Below, in pieces: positions 1 through 5,076 of a DNA stretch of 27,411 nt. A program made the position numbers and the translations under genes. Source of the DNA: Izhakiella capsodis (GTDB taxonomy: Bacteria > Pseudomonadota > Gammaproteobacteria > Enterobacterales > Enterobacteriaceae); contig NZ_FOVC01000016.1 in NCBI RefSeq assembly GCF_900115045.1, forward strand, positions 1 through 27,411, read 5' to 3'. The number at the start of each line of letters is the position of its first letter. Position 1 is the first letter of the stretch. The notes under the pieces are model-generated. The model was not told where the DNA came from. It saw nothing but the letters and a program-made list of their open reading frames with translations, and did not search any database.

Positions 1-78
1 ACATAAACATACATACGCAAACGCTATCAGGTTCAAACACGCATGAGCAACGAAATACAGAGCAGTTTTCTTTTCCAT
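1..78 (-). CDS. Possible 5' end of a gene leaving the left edge
   Basis: A minus-strand frame starts at ATG 78 and stays open for 26 codons to the edge. It begins MEKKTALYFVAHACLNLIAF, two lysines followed by a hydrophobic stretch, as in a signal peptide or membrane anchor. An AAGG sequence lies about 10 nt upstream. The fragment is too short to assign, and an open frame of this length could be chance. Confidence 0.25.
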   Translation of the reverse strand, partial: MEKKTALYFVAHACLNLIAFAYVCLC

Positions 79-111
79 GACTATGAAACCTTAAACGCAA
101 CTAATTGAAGT

Positions 112-143
112 ATATCGATATTATTATTAGCTATTTTCGATAT
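112..143. promoter_or_regulatory. AT-rich dyad in the left intergenic region
   Basis: ATATCGA at 112-118 and TCGATAT at 137-143 form a 7-bp inverted repeat around an AT-rich centre. TGTACT also occurs twice just to the right (143-148 and 155-160). The dyad lies between the possible leftward gene and the BRO-N fragment. It could be an operator or part of a promoter region. No specific factor can be named. Confidence 0.25.
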
Positions 144-170
144 GTACTGAATTTTGTACTTAATCTACTT

Positions 171-218
171 ATGTTTGCCCGCACTCCTGTGGCCGAGGAA
201 TTCCGCAACGACTATTGA
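171..218 (+). pseudogene. BRO-N gene fragment (third array copy, 3' end only)
   Basis: This stretch encodes MFARTPVAEEFRNDY and a TGA stop. It is the distal end of the BRO-N domain found intact at 489-800 and 1129-1827. The first 38 bases (171-208) are identical to 753-790 and 1387-1424. Homology starts abruptly at the ATG codon, because the sequence to its left does not match the other copies. It is best read as what remains of a further cassette whose 5' part has been lost or exchanged. It is unlikely to be translated as a functional product. Confidence 0.7.
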
Positions 219-268
219 CAACCTGATTTAAATCTGAGTGTGTAATTTTTTACACGTTTGTATGGACA
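171..268 (+). repeat. Conserved cassette border, copy 1
   Basis: This border consists of the 38-bp BRO block (171-208) and a further 60 bases matching 791-851 with six substitutions and one indel. Similarity ends exactly after the TGGACA -35-like hexamer (263-268). Inside it are the palindrome GATTTAAATC (225-234) and a perfect GTGTAA/TTACAC inverted repeat (240-245, 250-255). Both are candidate operators. The right-hand copy is at 753-851. Confidence 0.85.
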
Positions 269-291
269 AGATACATTTCGCACGTTATGTT
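263..291 (+). promoter_or_regulatory. Sigma70-like promoter of small RNA 1
   Basis: TGGACA (263-268) and TATGTT (286-291) are separated by 17 nt, matching the -35 consensus at 5/6 and the -10 consensus at 4/6. Transcription would start near 298-299, just before the first pairing block of the small RNA. The -35 hexamer lies in the conserved border, while the -10 hexamer is in the variable cassette. The same arrangement occurs at 846-875. Confidence 0.55.
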
Positions 292-297
292 TGCTTT

Positions 298-356
298 CAG
301 GTGCTAGAAACACCATCATAGCGGTAACCGCTCCCGAAAGTTTAGCGGTCTTTTTT
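298..356 (+). ncRNA. C4-type antisense RNA 1 (predicted)
   Basis: This is a predicted RNA of about 58 nt between a sigma70-like promoter and an intrinsic terminator. It carries two blocks, GTGCTAGAAAC (301-311) and TCATAG (316-321). These are complementary, in the correct antiparallel order, to GTTTCTAGCAC (432-442) and CTATGA (423-428) in the leader of the BRO-N gene that follows. A short RNA encoded upstream of and on the same strand as its target, pairing through two split blocks, is the hallmark of the C4 RNAs that control ant in P1 and P7. The assignment rests on architecture, not on sequence identity to C4. Confidence 0.6.
327..356 (+). terminator. Intrinsic terminator of small RNA 1
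   Basis: ACCGCT (327-332) pairs with AGCGGT (344-349) and is followed by CTTTTTT (350-356). An alternative short hairpin, GCGG/CCGC (321-331), overlaps its left arm. It would separate the small RNA from the downstream BRO-N leader unless it is read through. Confidence 0.75.
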
Positions 357-422
357 CGCCCATATTTCAGATATGGCCGAGTGTGGGTGAATAAAATACC
401 TTCGGGGAATAAGCCCGCTTGA

Positions 423-487
423 CTATGACAAGTTTCTAGCACTTGGCCGCCTGAGCCTTTCAGGCTTCCTCTAGAAAAGGATCATAG
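423..487 (+). promoter_or_regulatory. Structured leader sequestering the BRO-N 1 ribosome binding site
   Basis: CTATGA (423-428) can pair with TCATAG (482-487), and TTTCTAG (433-439) with CTAGAAA (471-477). This leaves a 4x4 internal loop containing the AGG of the Shine-Dalgarno (478-480). A hairpin GCCTGA/TCAGGC (449-454, 460-465) sits inside. The left strand is the segment complementary to small RNA 1, so the two pairings are mutually exclusive. Whether RNA binding opens the start site or blocks expression, as in the classical C4 model, cannot be told from sequence. Confidence 0.6.
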
Positions 488-488
488 T

Positions 489-800
489 ATGTCCACTCAA
501 TCATTCACCTTCAAAAACCATCCCCTAAAAGCACACCATATAAACGATCAAATCTGGTTTGAATCCGCCGGCATTGCCAAGGCGTTAGGGTACGCAAATC
601 ATAGAGCAGTGACGGGGCTTTATGCCAACTATAAAAATGAGTTTGAGGGGGTAATGACCAAGGTACTTGATTCAAGTACCAGCGGTAATATCAATGGGTT
701 GCAACATAAAAAAGTCAGAATTTTCTCGCTACGGGGTGTCCACCTGATAGCTATGTTTGCCCGCACTCCTGTGGCCGAGGAATTCCGCAACGTCTGTTGA
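489..800 (+). CDS. Truncated BRO-N domain protein (antirepressor-like)
   Basis: This 103-aa protein consists almost entirely of a BRO-N domain (residues 6-101). BRO-N is a DNA-binding module common at the N-terminus of phage antirepressors. It is about 70% identical by eye to the N-terminal 100 residues of the full-length protein at 1129-1827. It stops at EEFRNVC, exactly where the conserved cassette border begins, so the C-terminal domain of its paralogue is missing. The start is supported by AAAAGG 8 nt upstream. The coding sequence remains uninterrupted, which suggests the short form may be made rather than being simple debris. It could act alone as a DNA-binding antirepressor fragment, compete with the long protein, or be a silent recombination donor. 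Translation is probably controlled by the leader and small RNA upstream. Confidence 0.75.
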   Translation: MSTQSFTFKNHPLKAHHINDQIWFESAGIAKALGYANHRAVTGLYANYKNEFEGVMTKVLDSSTSGNINGLQHKKVRIFSLRGVHLIAMFARTPVAEEFRNVC

Positions 801-851
801 CAACCCGATTTAAATCTGAGTGCGTAATTTTTTTACACGTTTGTGTTGACA
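753..851 (+). repeat. Conserved cassette border, copy 2
   Basis: Bases 753-790 are identical to 171-208 and 1387-1424. Bases 791-851 match 209-268 with six substitutions and one indel, up to and including the -35 hexamer. It contains the palindrome GATTTAAATC at 807-816. Coding sequence just left of 753 differs from the third copy at several synonymous positions, so the identical block has a sharp left edge. Confidence 0.85.
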
Positions 852-875
852 CGACCGATTTTCACGCCGTATGCT
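846..875 (+). promoter_or_regulatory. Sigma70-like promoter of small RNA 2
   Basis: A perfect TTGACA (846-851) and TATGCT (870-875) are separated by 18 nt. Transcription would start near 882. It lies at the same place relative to the cassette border as the promoter at 263-291. Confidence 0.6.
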
Positions 876-881
876 GAATTA

Positions 882-958
882 GTACCAGCAAAATCTGGTA
901 CCGGGATTTGCACCCCGTTCAGTACCAAGGCGATATCAGACGCGCCAGCGTCTTTTTT
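882..958 (+). ncRNA. C4-type antisense RNA 2 (predicted)
   Basis: This is a predicted RNA of about 77 nt. It folds into a stem GTACCAG/CTGGTAC (882-888, 895-901), a second stem CGGG/CCCG (902-905, 914-917) with TTTGCAC in its loop, and a terminator hairpin. Blocks TTTGCAC (907-913) and ACCAAGG (924-930) are complementary in antiparallel order to GTGCAAA (1049-1055) and CCTTGGT (1034-1040) in the following leader. The pairing sequences are unrelated to those of small RNA 1, so the two RNAs should not cross-regulate. The call rests on architecture shared with the P1/P7 C4 RNAs and with the first cassette. Confidence 0.65.
939..958 (+). terminator. Intrinsic terminator of small RNA 2
   Basis: GACGC (939-943) and GCGTC (948-952) enclose a GCCA tetraloop and are followed by six T residues (953-958). 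Confidence 0.8.
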
Positions 959-964
959 ATTGCC

Positions 965-1019
965 TGCGGCCCCCCGCACCTTGTATTATTTCAATGGTGG
1001 GGCGTGCGGGGGAGCCGCA
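965..1019 (+). promoter_or_regulatory. Long GC-rich hairpin in leader 2
   Basis: TGCGGCCCCCCGCAC (965-979) pairs with 1004-1019 across 15 bp with a single bulge. There is no T-run, so it is not a standard terminator. It lies between the small-RNA terminator and the pairing segments of the BRO leader. It may insulate the leader fold or mark a processing site for a read-through transcript. Confidence 0.5.
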
Positions 1020-1128
1020 AGGCTCGCCGGTTTCCTTGGTGCCCGGTAGTGCAAACCCTGTACGTCTCACCACCCGACGATTTGCACCAGAGGGTGGTGA
1101 TTGCCCTGACACACCGAGGACTATCGCT
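994..1128 (+). other. Icd-like leader reading frame, in frame with the BRO gene
   Basis: From ATG 994, 45 codons run in frame and without a stop into the BRO-AP2 gene at 1129. The peptide includes SLVPGSANPVRLTTRRFAPE, which resembles the N-terminal part of proteins annotated as Icd-like or Ash family in enterobacterial phages; this similarity is recalled, not searched. No Shine-Dalgarno precedes ATG 994. The segment that pairs with small RNA 2 (1034-1055) lies inside this frame, as expected if the RNA acts on leader translation in the way C4 acts on icd in P1. A 277-aa fusion is therefore possible. Confidence 0.4.
1034..1119 (+). promoter_or_regulatory. Structured leader sequestering the BRO-AP2 ribosome binding site
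   Basis: CCTTGGT (1034-1040) can pair with ACCGAGG (1113-1119, one G-U pair), which contains the Shine-Dalgarno GAGGA (1116-1120). GTGCAAA (1049-1055) can pair with TTTGCAC (1081-1087). The same left-hand segments are the ones complementary to small RNA 2. The design is identical to 423-487, but the sequences differ throughout. Confidence 0.6.
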
Positions 1129-1827
1129 ATGGCTACTTTCACCTTCCAGAATCATTCCCTTAAAGCTCATGCTATCGACGGCCGTACTCGGTTTGAATCC
1201 GCCGACATCGCCAAGGCGTTAGGATATGCAGATAAACGTTCCGTAAGCGGTCTTTATGCCAACTATAAAAGCGAATTTGAAAAAGGTATGTCGTTGGTGG
1301 TCGATTCGACCACCAATGGAATAAACAATAGCTTACGTAAGATTTCTGTCCGTATATTCTCCCTGCGCGGCGTCCATCTGATAGCCATGTTTGCCCGCAC
1401 TCCTGTGGCCGAGGAATTCCGCAAGTGGGTACTTGACCTGCTTGACCGTGAAGCGGGTCAGGTTAAGCAGCCAACAATTGTTGTTGCCCCGCATCGCGAA
1501 TGCCTGCCTAAGATGGTCTATCACCGTAAGAGTAAATATAACCCTTACAGCGCCTGGGCGAGCAACAACGGTAAAAACGTTTATGTTGGGTGCTTCCCTA
1601 CAGTTGAAGAAGCAGTCGCCGCCCAGCACCGATACTTTGAAGAAGGTGAAATTAAGCGCATCCATAAAGCTAAGCAGAACAGCCACCCCGTTGCCCGTGC
1701 GGACTTTGTGAACCACCTAAAAACTATTCTTGAGGCGGCTCAACTGTTGAGCTGCTACGAGTGCGGCAAAGAGCTGGCATGGGAACTAGTTGCGTTCTCC
1801 CAGGAAGAGGCGCAACGCTTCGCGTGA
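1129..1827 (+). CDS. BRO-N / AP2-like antirepressor-type protein
   Basis: This 232-aa protein is the only complete copy in the array. Residues 4-107 form a BRO-N DNA-binding domain. Residues about 132-171 (KYNPYSAWASNNGKNVYVGC and onward) resemble an AP2-type DNA-binding motif as found in phage regulators and homing endonucleases, though no HNH residues are visible. A CYEC pair lies at 209-212. ATG 1129 is preceded by GAGGA at 8 nt, but an in-frame start at ATG 994 would add an Icd-like leader. By family and position it is probably an antirepressor or regulator of lysogeny. Its 38-bp segment encoding M87-K99 is identical to segments in the two truncated copies. The gene ends before a large inverted repeat. 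Confidence 0.7.
   Translation: MATFTFQNHSLKAHAIDGRTRFESADIAKALGYADKRSVSGLYANYKSEFEKGMSLVVDSTTNGINNSLRKISVRIFSLRGVHLIAMFARTPVAEEFRKWVLDLLDREAGQVKQPTIVVAPHRECLPKMVYHRKSKYNPYSAWASNNGKNVYVGCFPTVEEAVAAQHRYFEEGEIKRIHKAKQNSHPVARADFVNHLKTILEAAQLLSCYECGKELAWELVAFSQEEAQRFA
1387..1424 (+). repeat. 38-bp identical block inside the intact BRO gene, copy 3
   Basis: The block is identical base for base to 171-208 and 753-790 and encodes MFARTPVAEEFRK minus the last base of the final codon. After it this copy continues as KWVLDLLDRE and so on, whereas the other two copies run into a stop and the promoter-bearing border. Confidence 0.9.
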
Positions 1828-1834
1828 TTGACGC

Positions 1835-1903
1835 CATCCCCCACCCCAACAATCATCACAAAATCTTAACCGTTTAGTGATTTGTTGGGGCGGGTGTGGG
1901 ATG
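1835..1903. repeat. Large inverted repeat after the BRO gene
   Basis: The left arm 1835-1852 is complementary to the right arm 1882-1903, with TTGTTGGGG and TGGGATG matching and a short asymmetric interior. It lies directly downstream of the BRO-AP2 stop. It lacks a T-run on either side, so factor-independent termination is uncertain. It may protect the 3' end of the BRO transcript. Confidence 0.6.
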
Positions 1904-1905
1904 AT

Positions 1906-1914
1906 TGGGATAAT
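1906..1914 (+). promoter_or_regulatory. Candidate extended -10 promoter for the acyltransferase
   Basis: TGGGATAAT fits the extended -10 pattern TGn followed by a -10 hexamer (GATAAT, 1909-1914). It lies about 48 nt before the acyltransferase ATG. No good -35 box stands at normal spacing. This is a weak prediction. Confidence 0.3.
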
Positions 1915-1961
1915 TTATATGCTCGTGTGGCATTCTTGATTAACATAAATATTATTGGCTG

Positions 1962-3083
1962 ATGATGAAAAATAAACTCGAATCAATTCAGATTCTTCGT
2001 GGGCTGGCAGTCCTTTCTGTAGTCTTGTTTCATTATCGTTTCTATTTAGTACCCGATGGAGCTAGCCTTGAGCTTCCGAATAAGCTCTTCGGATGGGGTA
2101 ATATAGGTGTAGATTTATTCTTCGTCATCAGCGGGTTCATCATGGTGTACGTTACGGATGGAAAGGTTAGCGGCTTAAATACAAGCCTGAATTTCATCGT
2201 AAACAGGTTAACCAGAGTTCTTCCCACATATTATATAATTCTATTATTTGCATTTCTAACGGGAGGCGCGATGAGTATTCTCCATCATCCGGCTAAGGTT
2301 AGCAATTTGATTAGTGCTTTGACATTTCATCCAAACTTAACTAATCCCGCCCCCCTTTATGTTGGTGAAAGTAGTATGTTAAACATACGATGGACACTTA
2401 ACTATGAAATTTATTTTTATCTTGCTTTCGCCGTTTGTCTGTTGATTAAACCCAGGCTGTTCCTATTGATTTGTTGGCTCAGCACCCCGGTCATAGTCGC
2501 CTATTTTTTAATGCCCAACGTCACATTTTTAACATCAGGTTATGAATTTTCGTCAGTTATGGCACGATTTCTTACTAACCCAATCATTCTTGAGTTTGGT
2601 ATTGGTGCGATCGCAGGCTACATATTCAAGCATTTAAAAAATTCAAATGAACTTTTTTTTCTCGCTTTGGCAATAATTTCACTCATTTCAATAGTTTTCG
2701 CTATTGCGAATGGGTATTTAGAAGGATTTAATCTCATCACAGCTTGCTCCTTCGCCATGTTAGTTATTACATTTTCTTTAGCGGATCGATTTATTGTCCA
2801 GTTCACACCTCGGTTCTTAATTAAACTTGGAGATATATCTTTTTCATTGTATCTAATTCACAACCCGCTTGCCAATTTCCTCTCTGATAAAGTAGAGAAT
2901 ATATACCCCAATGCAATGCACTCCACACTGGGGGTTATTATATTACTTACAGCGTCTATTCTAATGGCGATTCTTTCACATGAATATGTAGAAGTTCGAT
3001 TATCTGGAAGATTACGCCATACGGTAAGTAAATACATGCCAGGCACATCAAAAAAAATTAATCAGGACGTTCAGGCCATGTAG
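1962..3083 (+). CDS. Membrane acyltransferase, family 3 (candidate O-antigen acetyltransferase)
   Basis: This 373-aa multi-spanning membrane protein belongs to acyltransferase family 3 (OafA/YrhL type). Key sequences are ILRGLAVLSVVLFHYRF near the N-terminus, with the family histidine at residue 24, and GVDLFFVISGFIM at about 49-61. These are followed by roughly nine further hydrophobic segments. There is no C-terminal SGNH domain. Such enzymes move acetyl groups across the inner membrane onto surface sugars. In temperate phages they modify O-antigen and block re-infection, so a role in lysogenic conversion is likely but inferred. It is visibly AT-rich compared with the virion genes, on the opposite strand, and its 3' end overlaps tfa by 26 nt. 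The start could be ATG 1962 or 1965, and no strong ribosome binding site is visible. Confidence 0.88.
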   Translation: MMKNKLESIQILRGLAVLSVVLFHYRFYLVPDGASLELPNKLFGWGNIGVDLFFVISGFIMVYVTDGKVSGLNTSLNFIVNRLTRVLPTYYIILLFAFLTGGAMSILHHPAKVSNLISALTFHPNLTNPAPLYVGESSMLNIRWTLNYEIYFYLAFAVCLLIKPRLFLLICWLSTPVIVAYFLMPNVTFLTSGYEFSSVMARFLTNPIILEFGIGAIAGYIFKHLKNSNELFFLALAIISLISIVFAIANGYLEGFNLITACSFAMLVITFSLADRFIVQFTPRFLIKLGDISFSLYLIHNPLANFLSDKVENIYPNAMHSTLGVIILLTASILMAILSHEYVEVRLSGRLRHTVSKYMPGTSKKINQDVQAM

Positions 3084-3462
3084 GCTTCGTACAATCTACT
3101 CTGCTCAGTAAAACGCGGTATTTTTTCCAGCTAGCAAGCGACTGTTTTTCGTCGTCCGTTGCCATATCAAGATCTACTGCATCCTGTAATGTGTCTATTG
3201 TCTGAGTTGCTTCTGCCATGAGCTTACTACGCTTATACTCTGCCGCCGCAAGGAGTTGTTCCTGGGTGGGCGGCGGCGGGTCAGATAAAACAGGATACCC
3301 GCTTTCATTAGCAGTTATAATTTTACCCTTAGCCTGCCCCTCAAATAACTGTTCGTAATCCGAATCCTTAACGGGTATAGCATCAGCGGGCCAGTCCGGG
3401 TAATCGCTTTTCATCGCTTCCGGATAAAAACCACCTGTCGTTTTACTGTAAAAATAGCTCAT
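3058..3462 (-). CDS. tfa: Tail fibre assembly chaperone
   Basis: This 134-aa protein matches the Caudovirales tail fibre assembly family. It begins MSYFYSKTTGGFYPEAM, has PVLSDPPPPTQEQLLAAAEY in the centre, and ends SRVDCTKPTWPERPD, which follows the family pattern SRVDxSxxxWPxxP. These chaperones help fold or trimerise the fibre tip and travel next to the fibre gene. Here it lies 11 nt downstream of the fibre. AAGGA precedes ATG 3462. Its 3' end overlaps the convergent acyltransferase gene. Confidence 0.92.
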   Translation of the reverse strand: MSYFYSKTTGGFYPEAMKSDYPDWPADAIPVKDSDYEQLFEGQAKGKIITANESGYPVLSDPPPPTQEQLLAAAEYKRSKLMAEATQTIDTLQDAVDLDMATDDEKQSLASWKKYRVLLSRVDCTKPTWPERPD

Positions 3463-3473
3463 AGTGTTTTTCC

Positions 3474-4709
3474 TTAATATCCGATTGCTAACCAGTCTGC
3501 GGATATTTCATCGGTGTAGATATGAGAAATAAATCCGTTTTTATTTCTTGAGGTTGCACTTATATTAGAAGAACTATTACTCCCATTAGTAGAATTGCTT
3601 TGTGTCATCTGAACAGATATGCACGCTGTTGGAAATGCAACCGGAAATGCAACTTGTACATCGCTCCCAAGTCCTACAGTGCCCCACTGGAACATCATCC
3701 CCGTCGCTGTATCTTTAAACCAGCCAGTGTCGCTTTTGCTTGCCGTATTTGTTACGGCGCTAATCCTGCTGTCTGTATAATTCTTAGCGTTCTGCTCTGC
3801 TGCGTTAGCCCTGTTCTGAGCATCAGTCTGTGTTGAGAGATTGCCTGTAAATCCTTCATGGAATATGCGATAACGTGCGTTTTCTAGTGAATAACCACCA
3901 ATCGCAAGGGCATTATCAGTGTCCAGCCCGAAGTATGTTGCAAAATCACCCTCACGGTGAAACATCAACGCCGCTGACGCATATTTATTGCCATTGTTGC
4001 TCACTTCCAGAGATGGCCGTTTTTCACCTGTTGCGCTGGATAACCCCGGAGTGTCACCCGACATAAAGGCGGTAGTAAGATTATTCTCAGACGGATATCG
4101 CGCATTAACCGTCATTACCTGGCCGTTATTTACACCGATTGAGGATTTTGGAATATACAACCCATCGGACTCTGACTTACTGTACGCGCTAACATCTGAA
4201 GCCGTAAGTTGCACATTTCCGGCATTATCGGGGGATAACGTATTAACTGTTTTAACATTGCCGACATTCGCCAGCGCATCTTTCACCGCTTTAGGCGTTG
4301 CGGCCACGTTTTCAGCATCGCTATTAGTTGCGCTACTGAGTTGCGTAATACCCGCCTGAGTGAGTGATGCAACCGGTAGATTGGTTATCCCGTCGATAAG
4401 GTACCTGATCGTACCGGCCGTCAGCATATTAGCGACGATATCGTTAGCCGACCATGCCCGCGCTACCGTTCCTTCCTGCCCGCGCAGGATGGTAAACACA
4501 TCGCCATTGCGGGCTGTAACGTGCACGATCTCATTAAGCTGGCCCGTCGCGGCGTCAATGATAGTCAGCTTAAAAAAGCTTTGCCCCTCTACCGCCGCCG
4601 GGAATAAACTACCCGCACCTGTATTTACGGACAACGTAGTCGAGGTAGCATTAATCGACGCTGAGAGAACGCTATTCGCGTTATTAGATACTAATAGTGT
4701 AAGTGCCAT
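3474..4709 (-). CDS. Tail fibre protein
   Basis: This 411-aa receptor-binding fibre has several recognisable parts. The N-terminal ~100 residues (up to VFTILRGQEGTVARAW) form a virion-attachment domain of a type seen in myophage fibres. A fibre repeat, ITQLSSATNSDAENVAATPK, lies at about 120-140. A Ser/Asn-rich beta-structured shaft follows, and the C-terminus (~340-411, ending ISADWLAIGY) resembles the gp53-like fibre tip. It is followed by tfa. Upstream lies the plus-strand membrane gene, so late transcription reaching the fibre from the baseplate genes must cross that gene in antisense, or the fibre has its own promoter in the 49-nt gap. An AGGG sequence precedes ATG 4709. Confidence 0.88.
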   Translation of the reverse strand: MALTLLVSNNANSVLSASINATSTTLSVNTGAGSLFPAAVEGQSFFKLTIIDAATGQLNEIVHVTARNGDVFTILRGQEGTVARAWSANDIVANMLTAGTIRYLIDGITNLPVASLTQAGITQLSSATNSDAENVAATPKAVKDALANVGNVKTVNTLSPDNAGNVQLTASDVSAYSKSESDGLYIPKSSIGVNNGQVMTVNARYPSENNLTTAFMSGDTPGLSSATGEKRPSLEVSNNGNKYASAALMFHREGDFATYFGLDTDNALAIGGYSLENARYRIFHEGFTGNLSTQTDAQNRANAAEQNAKNYTDSRISAVTNTASKSDTGWFKDTATGMMFQWGTVGLGSDVQVAFPVAFPTACISVQMTQSNSTNGSNSSSNISATSRNKNGFISHIYTDEISADWLAIGY

Positions 4710-4758
4710 TTTCGCCCTATATTAATTTGAACTATGAATAGTTGACAGGATGGTAGAG

Positions 4759-5076
4759 ATGAACAAGGCCGCAATTTATATAGTTAAAACGCTACTTTCT
4801 TCGTGCGCGACAGTTACAATTTGCATTTGCGCATTTCTCATAGCGTTTATTATCAGAGCATGGATAGGGGAGAGTATTTCACTATCAGATAATGTATTAC
4901 TACTGCGCATAACCATACCCTTGTCGCTAATTTCAGTGTCACTGATAATGATTTGCATGTGCCTCAATTTCTATTTAAACATCCTAACGGACACGCGGGA
5001 TTCAAAGGTCAGGAACAATAGCGCCGAACTCGAAAAAACATCGCGCAATGTACGCGTTGATGAAGTCAAGTTCTAA
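4759..5076 (+). CDS. Two-helix membrane protein of unknown function (moron candidate)
   Basis: This 105-aa protein begins MNKAAIYIVKTLLSSCATVT. Two hydrophobic segments (about 8-34 and 47-72) contain several cysteines and are followed by a charged tail of about 30 residues (TDTRDSKVRNNSAELEKTSR). The start at 4759 has AGGA at 8 nt; an in-frame ATG at 4750 lacks one. It lies on the strand opposite to all surrounding virion genes. It is head-to-head with the fibre and ends one base from the stop of the baseplate gene. I do not recognise the family. A small membrane protein expressed against the late operon could act in superinfection exclusion, lysogenic conversion or lysis control, but nothing in the sequence decides this. 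Confidence 0.65.
   Translation: MNKAAIYIVKTLLSSCATVTICICAFLIAFIIRAWIGESISLSDNVLLLRITIPLSLISVSLIMICMCLNFYLNILTDTRDSKVRNNSAELEKTSRNVRVDEVKF

Noticed and set aside
215..246. TTGACA at 215-220 as a -35 box of a second promoter in the border
   Set aside because: No acceptable -10 hexamer lies 16-18 nt downstream; the nearest is at about 20 nt. The same is true of the copy at 797-802.
212..442. Minus-strand open frame of 76 codons
   Set aside because: It runs antisense across the predicted small RNA, its terminator and the BRO leader, and its start lacks a ribosome binding site.
843..1049. Plus-strand open frames across the second small RNA
   Set aside because: They read through a promoter, an intrinsic terminator and the structured leader; composition is explained by these elements.
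1333..1716. Minus-strand frame inside the BRO-AP2 gene
   Set aside because: Antisense shadow of a gene with clear domain similarity and a good ribosome binding site.
3988..4725. Plus-strand frames opposite the tail fibre
   Set aside because: Shadows of the fibre gene, with no ribosome binding site and no recognisable domain.
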